64,000 nt of DNA, from positions 40,063,744-40,127,743 of the forward strand of contig OX637393.1 of the NCBI GenBank assembly GCA_951799425.1, written 5' to 3'. The translations under genes were made by a program, and so were the position numbers. The notes beneath the pieces were generated by a model. The model was not told the origin of the DNA and ran no database searches. It saw only the letters and a program-made list of their open reading frames with translations. Source of the DNA: Ilex aquifolium (lineage: Eukaryota; Streptophyta; Magnoliopsida; Aquifoliales; Aquifoliaceae). Of this stretch, positions 53,892 to 64,000 are shown piece by piece. How positions within the stretch are numbered: the first letter of the stretch is position 1; each line of letters begins with the position of its first letter.

Positions 53892-56620
53892 TTAACGTCC
53901 CACGCAAAGCAGTGACTCAGTACCAAACATGGCATTAGCAGAAACACTCCCCGAGGATGATGAAGGGAATGTCATTAAAAATTCATTTGAAACTTCATTC
54001 CCAAATAATGCAGCCATGCCAACTCCTGCAATATCCATAAATACTTCGGGCAATATAACTTCCCCATCCAAATACTGCATCACTTGCCTCATGCTAGGCC
54101 GAGTCACCGAATTATAGTGTGAGCAAAGCAGACCTAGCTTCAAAACCAACTCCATTTCCTCTACCACAAAATCACCTCCCAATCTCGGATCACTTGACTC
54201 AAGAATTGCACCTTCTTTCCATTTCTCCAAAACCCACTAAACCAAAATCATATCATCATTCAATCCCTGTACCTTTAGAGGTCTTTGTCCGTAAGCCATT
54301 TTGAGCATAAATGCCCCGAAAGCAAAGACATCTGTGGTAGTAGTTCCCTTGCCAAGTCTAGCAAGCTCTGGAGCTATATATCCAAAAGTTCCAACCACAT
54401 GGGTTGTTTTAGGATTTTCACCATGATCATACAATCTAGCAAGCCCAAAGTCTCCGCACTGTCCATTAAAATGGGCATCCACAAGGACATTACTGACCTT
54501 GACTTCTCTGTGAAGAACAACTTTTTCCCACTCTTCATGTAGATACAGAAGGCCTGATGCTATCCCTCTAATGATTCGATAGTGTTGTGCCCAATTAAGG
54601 CTTGGATTCTCCTTGCTGTGTAAAAACTTGTCAAGACTCCATGGGGCATATAATCATGTACCAACAAAAGCTCTCCCTTCCTCCGGCAATAGCCCAGGAG
54701 GGCCACCAAGTTCCTATGTCTTAGCCTACCCATGCTAGCAATTTCAGCCACAAATTCCTTCATCCCTTGTGTTGAATCATGCGAGACTCTTTTGACTGTA
54801 CATTGGAAGAAGGAAGTACCCCTCTGTAAACCTGTCCATAACCTCCTACTTCAAGAAGCTCTTTGTGGTTGAACCCATTGGTTGCTTTGTAGAGATCCTT
54901 GTAGGAGAACCTTTGAGGCCCATATTCCAATTCCTAATCCCCGAGTATTTCTGCATACTTTCTTCTCCTTTGTATGTAAGCAATCCCATCAATAGTGATG
55001 AGCAGCACAACCAGTACTGTCGAGGCCAAGAAAAACTACCTGCGACAAAAAATTTTTTGTCGTAAAACATTATCAATTCCCGCCATTTCTCGCGCCAAAA
55101 AAAAAAAGGGAGGGAATCATCTTTTTCGCGATGCACTTAATATAACAACGCAATAAAATTGTCAAAAAATATATTCGCGACAAAATTAAATAAACGTCGC
55201 GGAAAGTACAATTTTTTGCAACCAAATAGAAAAACGTCGCAAATAATATTTTAATTCTAATTTAAAATTACAAACATTACTATCTGCAACGAAAAAAATA
55301 AACGTCGCTAAATAAATATTTTGGCTTAATTTTTATTTTATATTATTTATTTTTGCGAGGAATTTAAACTATCTACGACAAAAAAATTTTGTCGTCAAAA
55401 GTATCAATTCCCACCATTCTCTCGCGCCAAAAAAAATTGGGTGGAAATCACCTTTTCGCGACGCTTTTTAAAAAACGTAGCAAAAAAAAATTGTCAAAAA
55501 AGAACTTTGCGACAAAATTAAATAAACGTCGCGGAAAGTACAATTTTTTGCGACGAAATATAAGAACGTCGCAAATAATATTTTAATTCTAATTTAAAAT
55601 TACAAACATTACTATCTACGACGAAAATAAAAATGTCGCGAAATAATAATTTTATTTAATACAAAAATAAAATTAATATGTGTGACGAATTTATAAATAC
55701 GTCGCTAAATAATATGAATATTTTATTTCACTTTAATAACTAAAATTTATATTCTGCGACGAAAAAAATAAACGTCGCTAAATAAATATTTTGACTTTAT
55801 TTTTTATTTTAATTTTATATTATTTATTTTTGCGACGAATTTATACTATCTGCGACAAAAAAATTTTGTCGTCAAAAGTATCAATTCCCGCCATTTCCTG
55901 CGCCAAAAAAATTGTGTGGGAATCACTTTTTCACGACGCTTTTTAAAAAACATCGCAAAAAAATTGTCAAAAAAGAATTTTGCGACAAAATTATGAAATT
56001 GTCGTGGATAATACACTTATTGCGACGTATTTTAATTCGTCGCAAAAAAAAATGTCGCAAAAAAGTTATTTTTATTGTAATGGTAATTTTCGTTTGGATT
56101 TTCTGTGCCAGAGAACAGAAGGAAGTTTTGATAGGTCTAGGCTCTGTGTTGGCCCAGTTTTGTTGAAGCTTCACCCCAGAATGTCGTGGTTGCTTATCGG
56201 ACCCATAATAGGTCCTGTAGCTGCAAAGAAACCAACATACATAGAGTCCAAGAAAACTGGAGAGAGATCAATGGAAGCCGAAAAAAGAGGTAGATTTGGT
56301 TTCGCGATTCTGATGGGAGCTACTGTAACGATGATAATCTTTTTCACTCCATCATAATCTATCCAAACCTGCGTTGGGGTTTTACTTGTAAGATCCAAGC
56401 TCTTGTTGATCCCTTCTGTATTGGAAAAAAATGACGCGGGAGCCGATACAACGGATATTAGACCGTTCATATCAATTCCGACATGATTGTTGTCTATATC
56501 TTTCATATCAGGGTTCATATTAATATCAAACTCAGTTGCAAGTACATGGTTGGAGGTAGCCGTTGTTCGAAGAATTGAAAACTCTAAGAATCTGATCAGA
56601 CATGCCTCGATGGGTGAAGC
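53892..56620 (-). pseudogene. L-type lectin receptor kinase pseudogene
   Basis: Minus strand. The legume-lectin part (56083-56620) includes NHVGIDMNGLISVVSAPASF, TQVWIDYDG and SMYVGFFAATG; its N-terminal half is missing and a frameshift lies near 56560. After the inserted repeat block come a membrane segment (VLVVLLITIDGIAYIQRRR) and [14 protein letters not shown]. The kinase reads [23 protein letters not shown], then after a one-base shift near 54630 SGLLYLHEEWEKVV, HREVKVSNVLVD, CGDFGLARLYDHG, GTFGYIAPELA and RPSMRQVMQYLDG, ending at 53892. The catalytic HRD is HRE, and an in-frame TAG stands near 54237. It is a receptor-like kinase of the LecRK-L family in life, now inactive. Confidence 0.9.
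55041..56080. mobile_element. GCGACGAAA repeat block inserted in the LecRK
   Basis: About 1.04 kb lies between lectin and kinase coding parts. Three related segments start at about 55041, 55373 and 55849 with GCGACAAAAAAATTTTGTCG, then a CAATTCCCGCCATTT-like and CGCGCCAAAAAAA block. Short GCGACG / CGTCGC words recur in both orientations. The right end (complement CATTACAATAAAAATAAC) resembles a decayed CACTA terminus. I read it as a non-autonomous CACTA-like element that grew by tandem duplication. Confidence 0.5.
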
Positions 56621-56639
56621 TACTTAATATTGTGCGTAA

Positions 56640-57640
56640 TGGTTACATAGTATTTGCCAGGTGATACAATCCTACTTAACTTGTGCCGTGAAAAGTGGGA
56701 TGAAGTCATAAAGACTAAGACTAATGGGTCAATCTACATTCTCTGAGAATATAATGCCGTCGAATAATATTTTTCTTAGTTTTTATAAATTATAAATTCA
56801 ATTACTAGTTGTGAAAATTCAATGGTGTTAAGTCGTGTTCGAATCATATTCTTTTGTATTTATATAGAGTATTAATTAATTTTAATTCAACTCACTTGAT
56901 TTTTAGAATGACATGTTCGAGTTGATCCCTATATTTCTTAACTTAAAAATCAATTACTAAGATTGGATTATTTCTCCACTAAACCACAACTCACATTTTT
57001 TCTAGGCTTAAAATGTATTTAAGTCTATATGATAGCAAAAATAGAAATAAAATTCTCATTTAGGATAACTAATGTAAATATGTGTAAAAATAATAAAAAT
57101 CAGTCATTTTATTCATATAATACTAACTAAATATGTCTATCATATTCAATTCAGGCTATTCGTATTTGATAATAAATTGTCACACTTATTATTCATTTTA
57201 TTAAACCGTATTATTCTGAGTTTGTATCGAAAACTAGTTAAACTTAACCTATTAAATTCTTGTCAGTTTTGAAGTGTTTTAACACATCGTCTCTGAGCGG
57301 AATTTTCAAACATTCTCACTTAGATTTACATAAGAATGTTCCACTTGACTGGACTTATCTTTCCTCACCTAATAAAGAAAAAGGAATAATTCATAATAGT
57401 ATCTGAGTTACATGTTTGGTCCCAAAAAAAGTCTCCAGTACACGGCAACACAAAAGAAATCTAGATGTTAAGAGCATGGAATAATATGACTGCCGTTACA
57501 CTGAGGTTTCTATTCAGGCACACAAGTCATGATAGTATTTGACGTATTTACTTGATTTCCACAAGAGGCCCCACAACAAACCTCCAAGAAGAAAAAAAAC
57601 CCAAAAAATAGGCTATAAGGGATCCATCCAAGTATATATA
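56640..57640. other. AT-rich spacer, no gene seen
   Basis: No coding evidence; ends in a TATATATATAT tract used as the insertion site of the next element. Confidence 0.45.
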
Positions 57641-57645
57641 TATAT

Positions 57646-58288
57646 TGATGGGTTACGCCCAAGGGCCCAACCCACGTTGAGAGCTCAGTTTAAATTACGA
57701 GCCCGACTTAAAGAGATCCAGTAAAATCCAGCCAAAGGGGTTCACGCCCGGTCAAGCTCATTAGGGTTCGAGAAGCTACATCGCCAAGGGAGTAAGCAGG
57801 CTCATCCGAGAGCCTCATCCTAGCCACCTTGGAGTAAGGGTCATCCAAGAGCCTCATCCACGCCGCCTTGGAAGAAGTCAACCACCACGTCATCCTTTGA
57901 CCGGATCTTATGGGGAGCGTCGTAATTGACTCATTCGTTGAGAAGAAGGCACCAACTCCACCAGATTAGTCACTTAATTACTGATAAATCGCTCCAATCT
58001 GTTAGGAGAGCGACTATAAATTGTAAGCCCCGCCAACACTTAGGGGGCAGATCACTCTTAGTTGAGCACAACTCTCCTATCTCTCTCAACTTGTAATTCC
58101 CTGCTCTCCCAACACACTTGAAGTAATAAAATACCCCGACGACCCTAGCCATTCAAAGTGGACGTAGGTCACGTTGACCGAACCACTATAAATCATTGTC
58201 TTGCTTCTATCTCCATCTCTCACTTCTTAATTACTGCATTTATTATTGCTCATTTGACAGGTAATGTCCAAACTCAATTTGTGCATCA
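57646..58288 (+). repeat. 5' LTR of the gag-only element
   Basis: Starts TGATGGGTTACG and ends GTGCATCA. TAAATCATTGTC and a TATAAA-like word near 58010 (CTATAAATTG) may be promoter parts. Confidence 0.85.
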
Positions 58289-58294
58289 TTAGTT

Positions 58295-58312
58295 TGGCAC
58301 CGTCTGTGGGAA
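58295..58312 (+). other. Primer binding site, gag-only element
   Basis: TGGCACCGTCTGTGGGAA begins six bases after the 5' LTR; it is one base different from the site of the Tat element (TGGCGCCG...). Confidence 0.75.
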
Positions 58313-58352
58313 ACGACAAAATTTTCACCTAAGTACATATTTTGTTGTACCT

Positions 58353-59453
58353 ATGACGATCACTACCAGATCCATGAATCAGCCTGAAGATAATCCACAA
58401 CGAGAGGAGGAGGTTGCTCCTCCACCAACCAATCCTGTTCCAAATGCATAGAAGATGCTTGAGACAATGCAACAGCTCGTAGCCTAGAATCAGCAAATCC
58501 TGCAACTGATGCTCGCTGGACAACAAGGAGGAGCACAGCTTGGAGGACCTCAAGTTAGAAGAGCTCCACGCCGTGGGCGTCAAGGAGCTCCCCACTTGGG
58601 TGCCCCCTTGGGAACCCCCTTGGGTTCCTCACACAAGGGAGCCCACCATGAGGGACCTCTACCTCCTCCAACTCCTTCTTCTCATGGTGGAGACCCTTAT
58701 TTCCAAGAGGATGAGGGCGAAAACCAAAGCGTGGAGCATGGGAGCCATTTCCATGACAATTCCAAAGGAGCTCCCAACCACTAGGACGAAAAAATCAAAG
58801 AAGTGCAGAATCAGTTAGGCGACGTCTTCAACGCCATGAAGGCACAAGGACCTGAAATTGTGGATTACCTGGTAAGTCGAACCGACACACTCTTCATACC
58901 AGATGTGGCGAACTACCCACTTCCCCAAAAGTTCAAAATGTCATCTGTAGAAACTTTCGACGGTACAAAGGACCCACTTGATCACCTCGAAACCTACAAG
59001 ACCTTAATGCAGCTGCACAACGTCCTCGACGAAATTATGTGTAGGTTATTCCCAACTACCTTGAGGGGATCAGCGCGACAATGGTTCGCCAAACTCACCC
59101 CGGCCTCCATTGGCTCCTTCGCTGAACTGAGCAGATCCTTTGTGGCACAATTCATTGGTGGACGCCGCCAACAGAAGCCTGCCACCCATCTGCTCAGCGT
59201 AAAACAGGAGAGTCTGAGAAGTTACCTCACTCGTTTTAATGAGGAGGTCCTCCAAATCGAGGAGCCCAATGACAAAGTCACCATGACCGCCTTTTTGGGA
59301 GGCCTCCATTCATCGAGTTTCCTCTTTTCAGTAATGAAGCGACCACCAAAGAGCATGGCAGAACTACTGGCAAAAGCTCAAAAATATATGAATGCTGAGA
59401 AAATCAACAGGTCCAGGCGAGGTGAATCATCTCGCGGATCTCCAAAAACTTGA
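58353..59453 (+). pseudogene. gag: gag of the gag-only element, three TAG stops
   Basis: One frame of 366 codons from ATG to TGA, interrupted only by TAG at 58449, 58485 and 58782. The gag domain is clear: VETFDGTKDPLDHLETYKTL, ARQWFAKLTPASIGSFAELS, FVAQFIGGRR and AELLAKAQKYMNAE. These align with the gag of the 22-kb Tat ORF (VEVFDGTKDPVDHL, LNWFNRLPPASISSFKELS). No zinc knuckle follows; the frame runs straight into the minisatellite. All three stops are consistent with CAG-to-TAG change. Confidence 0.85.
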
Positions 59454-60140
59454 CCTATCTCTGCTCTGCTCTCAACCAGATAGCCTATGTCTCCAGCTTA
59501 GCGACTCTCTCGCGGGTCGCCAAAATCTTGGCCTTACTCTAATCTACTCTCAAACAAGAAGCTAGTGTCTCCAGCCTAGCGGCTCTCTCGCGGGTCGCCA
59601 AAAGCTTCACCTTTCTCTGATCTGCTCTCAAGCAGGCAGCCAATGTCTCCAGCTTAGTGGCTCTCTCGCGGGTCACCAAAAGTTTGTCTTTTCTCTGATC
59701 TGCTCTCAAGCAGGCAACTAATGTCTCCAGCTTAGCGGCTCTCTCGCAGGTCGCCAAAAGCTTGGCCTATCTCTGCTCTACTCTCAAGCAGACAGCCTAT
59801 GTCTCCAACTTAACGGCTCTCTCGCAGGTCGTCAAAAGCTTGGCCTATCTCTGCTCTGTTCTCAAGCAGACAGCCTATATCTCCAGCTAATTGGCCTATC
59901 TCTACTCTGCTCTGAAGAAGACAACCTATATCTCCAACTGAGCGGCTCTCTTGTGGGTCGCCAAAAGTTTGGCCTCTGCTCTGCTTTGAAGCAGACAGCC
60001 TACCTCCAATTTAGCGACTCGATCACTGGTCGCCAAAAGCTTGGCCTCTGCTCTGCTCTGAAGTAGATAGCCTACCTCCAATTTAGCGACTCTCTCACTG
60101 GTCGCCAAAAGCTCGATCTGAAGAGGTGGAGCTCTCTCAC
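59423..60140. repeat. 66-78 bp minisatellite, about nine units
   Basis: Units carrying GGCTCTCTCGCGGGTCGCCA and CTGATCTGCTCTCAAGCAG recur with 78-bp spacing from 59423 to about 59890 and with shorter spacing after. On the minus strand parts stay open as a Leu/Arg repeat. The first unit overlaps the end of gag. Like the Tat element, this one carries a tandem array 3' of its coding region. Confidence 0.85.
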
Positions 60141-60587
60141 GAGCAATCCTCAAACCCTGTCTTTGCTCTCACGCAAGCAGCATGCCTCCTTCTCTAGGTA
60201 ACCATGTTAGATATTTTGATGTTGGAATAACATTATTTTTTCCATCTCTAAGCACGCTTTTGAAACTCAGGCCGTCTGCAACCCGCGGGACTACATTAGA
60301 TTAAATGTCAAGAATCGAGCCTCATCCATCCGGCACTGCCGCCTCGTTGCCGCAGCGCTCCCGCGCTTAACACCTAGTGCAAACAAGTCTTCAAACGGGG
60401 CCTATAATATATCAAATCGAAGCTCTCGACGAGCCCTACAAGACTCATGGCCAGACACTATTAAAAGCCCAAAAAAGTCATAGAAACATATGTTTTGGCC
60501 TCCCAAAGTTTTTTCAGTTGTGCGTTCAGCCGAAATTCAAACTCAACCTAATGCCCCCCTCTAGAAGTCCCATTGGGCGCAGAGCAT

Positions 60588-60598
60588 AGGGGGGAAAA
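60588..60598 (+). other. Polypurine tract, gag-only element
   Basis: AGGGGGGAAAA directly against the 3' LTR. Confidence 0.8.
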
Positions 60599-61254
60599 TG
60601 ATGGGTCAAGCCCAAGGGCCCAACCCACATTGAGAGCCCAGTTTAAATTACGAGCCCGACTTAAAGAGATCTAGTAAAATCCAGCCCAAAGGGTCCATAC
60701 CCGGTCAAGCTCATTAGAGTTCGAGAAGCTACATCGCCAAAGGAGTAAGAAGGGTCATCCAAGAGCTAGGATCATCCGAGAGCCTCATCCTAGCCACCTT
60801 GGAGTAAGGGTCATCCAAGAGCCTCATCCACGCCACCTTGGAAGAAATCAACCACCACGTCATCCTTTGACCGGATCTTATAGGGAGCGTCGTAACTGAC
60901 TTATCCGTTGAGAAGAAGGCACCAACTCCACCAGATTAGCCACTTAGTTACTGATAAGTCACCCTAATCTGTTAGGAGGGCGACTATAAATTGTAATCCC
61001 CGCCAACACTTGGGGGGCAAACCACTCTTAGTTAAGCATAACTCTCCTATCTCTCTCAGTTTGTAATTCCTTGCTCTCCCAACACGCTTGAAGTAATAAA
61101 ATACCCCGGCGACCCTAGCCATTCAAAGTGGACGTATGTCACGTTGACCGAACTAGTATAAATCCTTGTCTTGCTTCTATCTCCATCTCTCACTTCTTAA
61201 TTATTGCATTTATTATTGCTCATTTGACAGGTGGTGTGCAAACCCAATTTGTGC

Positions 61255-61258
<4 letters not shown>
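60599..61258 (+). repeat. 3' LTR of the gag-only element
   Basis: Starts TGATGGGTCAAG and ends GTGCATTA where the partner ends GTGCATCA. Contains an extra 17 bp near 60755. Confidence 0.85.
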
Positions 61259-61319
<61 letters not shown>

Positions 61320-61335
61320 GTATATATATATTTAT
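61259..61335. repeat. (TA)n microsatellite
   Basis: TA repeat of about 75 bp with regularly spaced TG interruptions (three TATG points about 18 bp apart). It abuts the 3' LTR and corresponds to the shorter TA tract at 57632-57645 on the other side. Confidence 0.9.
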
Positions 61336-62215
61336 TAAAAAATTTCCTCAATGTTCTTTTGGGATTTCTTTTTGTAAGTTTGTTATCAACTCTCATTCCA
61401 CTTTCTAAAAGTAGTACTTCTTTCCTATGAACTTTTGCAAACGGGAGTTCAAGATTGGAATCTGGTAAGAAATAGGCCCATATAGGCCTTCTTTTAGTAG
61501 CGAATCGGACAAAGATTTAAGCTCCATTCGATCGGTTAAAGATTCTATTCACTCCCCAACTAAGGCAAGGGGGATCGAGATTCAAGTAATCGTAATTTCC
61601 TATCACTCACTCAAGCTAATTGCATTTTCTCAGTTAAGCTCTTCCAAATCGGTTTGACACTACGATATTGACTTAACTCTTCCGATATTAAATTAATTGT
61701 CACATGTTTAAGAGGAGTTCATTGTATTGAGATGGATGAATTTACTGCTAAAAAAATGAATTCTTTATATAAATTCTAGTGGGCCCATGGTCTTTTATGG
61801 TGGTTGGGATGCAAAGAGATTCTTCAAAGAGGTTCTTCACTTTCAGTTGGAAGAGTGATTAGCTAGATATTGGGAGTGAATTTCTTTCATGTTTTTTAAT
61901 TGGTGATTAATTGAATTTTCTTCTCCTAAAAAGAGAGTTGCTGAAAAAAGGGGGTGCAACAGCTCCATTTGTGAGGTTTTGAAGGTTGTTTTTGTGCCTG
62001 TGTGTTGCTGGAAATTGATCAGATAAGTTACTCTTTGTATTGCTTGATATTGTACAGAATCTTTTTTAGTTATACAGAAAGTATTTGGAAGGTCTATATG
62101 TGATATTGTAAAATGGTTCCCAAAAACCCTGGGCCTGAACATAATCTAAATGAAGCATTGGCCAACACAATACTAATTGGAAGAAAGATGATACTTTGCA
62201 CTGGAGGAAGGTTTA
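61336..62215. other. Spacer, no gene seen
   Basis: A minus frame at 61843-62142 has no recognisable features. The rest is not coding as far as I can tell. Confidence 0.4.
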
Positions 62216-62219
62216 TTTG

Positions 62220-64000
62220 TGTGAAAGACAGTTTTCTAAGACTGTCTTATGCTACAACTTAAAGAATGTATAATTCAGGCATAGGTTATCGCAAAATAAT
62301 AAAACTCGGAAGTTTGAGTTCATACCACAAGGAATTGGGAAAGACTTAGAACACAAGAAAAAAAAAATAAAAATACTTGAAAATTTATTGTAGAGATTTG
62401 TTTGTTCAAAAGAACAGAATTTGATTGGTTAAAAATAAGAATTTGAAATACTAAAGCATCAGCTGATCCAATTTTCGAACTTAAATGAAAATCAACAGAG
62501 TAATGATCCCACTCAAAATATTTAGCGGTTGATTAGCCTTAGATATTGTGTTATTTATATTTGGTTTTTACTCTTTGTAGTGTTTGTTTAATTTTGCAGG
62601 TAAACTAGTGGAATTAATGATGTGAAGGACGAAATACATAAATGGAGGAGATCCAAATCAATATGGATTAAAAAGAAGCATTATGCCTAATGCGTCCGGA
62701 GACTGCTAAGGAAAATTTAAAGGCTTGCGTCTAGGTAGAAGAATATGCGCATTTGGACGCGTGTTGCTTAGAGGCCAAGACACCCATGGGCGTCCGGATG
62801 GAAGAATACAAGCATCCAGATGCATGTTGGAATTTGCCGAGTACCACAAGTTGTTAATGAGAATTAGGTTTTTGCTACCCCATTGTCTATTTAAAGCGGT
62901 GTAGTTTTATATTGTATTCAACCTTTTTACCAGAGAAAAATAAGGTATTTATTTTAGATTCAATGATTTTAATGCTTGATTTATTCTTTTAATTCAATTT
63001 TTGTCTTCTAGTAAAATTTTTGCTCTGTATAATTTCTTGATTCGTTGTGTTACGTATATCAAATGCTTGAGATTCCCTACGAGTCAAATAACTGGTTATT
63101 CTACGCTTGAGTTAATTAATTAAATTTTTTATAAGATAACTGATTTGTTATTTAAATAAATTTAGGGTTTATCTATTAGAGAACTTGATTTATCGTAGAC
63201 TCTGGACACGGTGAATACATATAATCTGCATACGAATTCTTAGATTTATTCAGATAATTTATTGGTTATAACTTTTGATTTTTTTTCATTTTATCGCTGC
63301 AAAATATTCTGATTAGGATCATCTCTGTTAATTTTCCAATTGAGTTCAAAAACTGGATCATTAATAATTGCCGAGTGAATTTTAAAGAGTATCCCTGACA
63401 CTTTAATATTTCAAATTACTGTTTTTACTCAATCAATCTCTGTGTTCTAAGTTTTTCCTCAAATCTCTATGGTACGACCACAGACTTCTGAGTTATATAT
63501 TACTTCATGACAACCTACACTTGGGTTTGCATATTTTAAGTTGTAGAAAGTTTTTAGCTCCATTGTCGGGGATCTTGTTGGAAGGCAAAGAGCACAGTGC
63601 CACATCGATTGAAATTTACTTCGTTTGCGATTTATCAAAATTTCGGTAACTTTGTTTCACTTTTATTTTTCCGTATTTAATTTTCTATTATTTAATTTAT
63701 TGTTTTCTGCTTCTAACCTTTTTTTTTTTTTTTTGGTATGAGTTCTTGGCATCGTAGTTCAAGTGGACGTTTAATTAGGGAGGATTTAGAAGAAGTTTTT
63801 TTGTAATTTATTTAATTCTCTTGAACAATCTCACACATATATCATGATGGATGATAATCTTCCTATTAATAGGAGAAATAATCTTAAAAATCATGATGAT
63901 AGGAGGAGTAATCATGATAACAACAATGTTGATAATTTGAATGTTAATCATGGCAAAACTTTGCATGAATACCTACAGCTTGCATGACATACCGCAACAT
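62220..64000 (+). mobile_element. Left part of an Athila-like LTR element
   Basis: A divergent PBS, TAGCTCCATTGTCGGGGA (63555-63572), matches 14 of 18 positions of the tRNA-Asp complement used by Athila elements. The sequence to its left (about 62220-63545) has the look of an LTR, with TATTTAAAGCGGTG near 62888 as a possible promoter; its exact start is not fixed. A leader and the gag N terminus follow, and the element leaves the window. Confidence 0.6.
63844..64000 (+). pseudogene. gag: Athila-like gag N terminus
   Basis: From ATG 63844 the frame is Asn/Asp-rich (LKNHDDRRSNHDNNNVDN) and reaches HGKTLHEYLQLA, a motif near the N terminus of Athila gag. A TGA follows at 63985, where relatives have Arg, then HTAT continues. 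The element is therefore probably defective. Confidence 0.55.

Larger units (their letters stand above)
57646..61258 (+). mobile_element. Gag-only LTR retrotransposon (TR-GAG type), 3.6 kb
   Basis: LTRs at 57646-58288 (643 bp) and 60599-61258 (660 bp), PBS, one gag reading frame, a minisatellite and a PPT, with no protease, RT or integrase. The LTRs differ at about a dozen places in their first 150 bp and by a 17-bp indel near 60755, so it is much older than the element at 8.7 kb. Inserted in a TA repeat, so the target duplication (TATAT) is not decisive. PBS and gag resemble those of the Tat element, which suggests a non-autonomous partner of that lineage. Confidence 0.85.

Noticed and set aside
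62220-63545. Exact LTR boundaries of the Athila-like element
   Set aside because: The second LTR is outside the window and no target duplication can be checked, so only an approximate range is given.

Overview
This is a gene-poor stretch of a flowering-plant nuclear genome, probably a eudicot; I cannot name the species. Signs of this are GT-AG introns of 70-90 bp, AT-rich spacers, plant-type LTR retrotransposons, MULE/FAR1, hAT, CACTA and Helitron pieces, many MITEs, and a lectin receptor kinase pseudogene. I see no intact ordinary host gene and no rRNA, tRNA or CRISPR locus. Most open frames are transposon genes or decayed remains of them.

Layout. 0-8.7 kb: a duplicated decayed coiled-coil exon, a LINE reverse-transcriptase fragment split by a MITE, a non-autonomous hAT-like element, and a plant-mobile-domain-like pseudogene. 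8.7-23.0 kb: one very young 14.27-kb Ty3/gypsy element of the Tat lineage, read on the minus strand. It has 699-bp LTRs that differ at two positions and a perfect 5-bp target duplication, and it splits a CACTA-type DUF4216 gene. Between pol and the 3' LTR it carries two spliced plus-strand (antisense) genes of the same family and a 23-copy 54-bp array. 23-24.9 kb: the rest of the CACTA element and its right end. 26.4-39.4 kb: two FAR1-type MULE copies in inverted orientation that meet at about 30.19 kb. The right copy is split by a probable solo LTR, which is itself split by a complete 4,227-bp hAT element. 39.4-51 kb: tandem duplications, a Helitron helicase end, G-rich and CCN repeats, and MITEs. 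51-53.6 kb: a decayed 3' end of a second Tat-like element with the same antisense gene. 53.9-56.6 kb: a lectin receptor kinase pseudogene split by an array of 'GCGACGAAA' type repeats. 57.6-61.3 kb: a gag-only LTR element with a 78-bp minisatellite. 62.2-64 kb: the left end of an Athila-like element that runs off the window.

How the parts relate. Insertion order can be read in several nests: CACTA then Tat; MULE then solo LTR then hAT; LINE then MITE; tandem duplicate then MITE. The most unusual unit is the Tat element. Its LTRs are nearly identical, yet pol is frameshifted and the integrase catalytic glutamate is replaced by aspartate. Both antisense genes, with five well-formed introns where introns are needed in all (four clear coding introns), remain open. 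This suggests a recent copy mobilised in trans, with selection or recent descent keeping the antisense genes intact.
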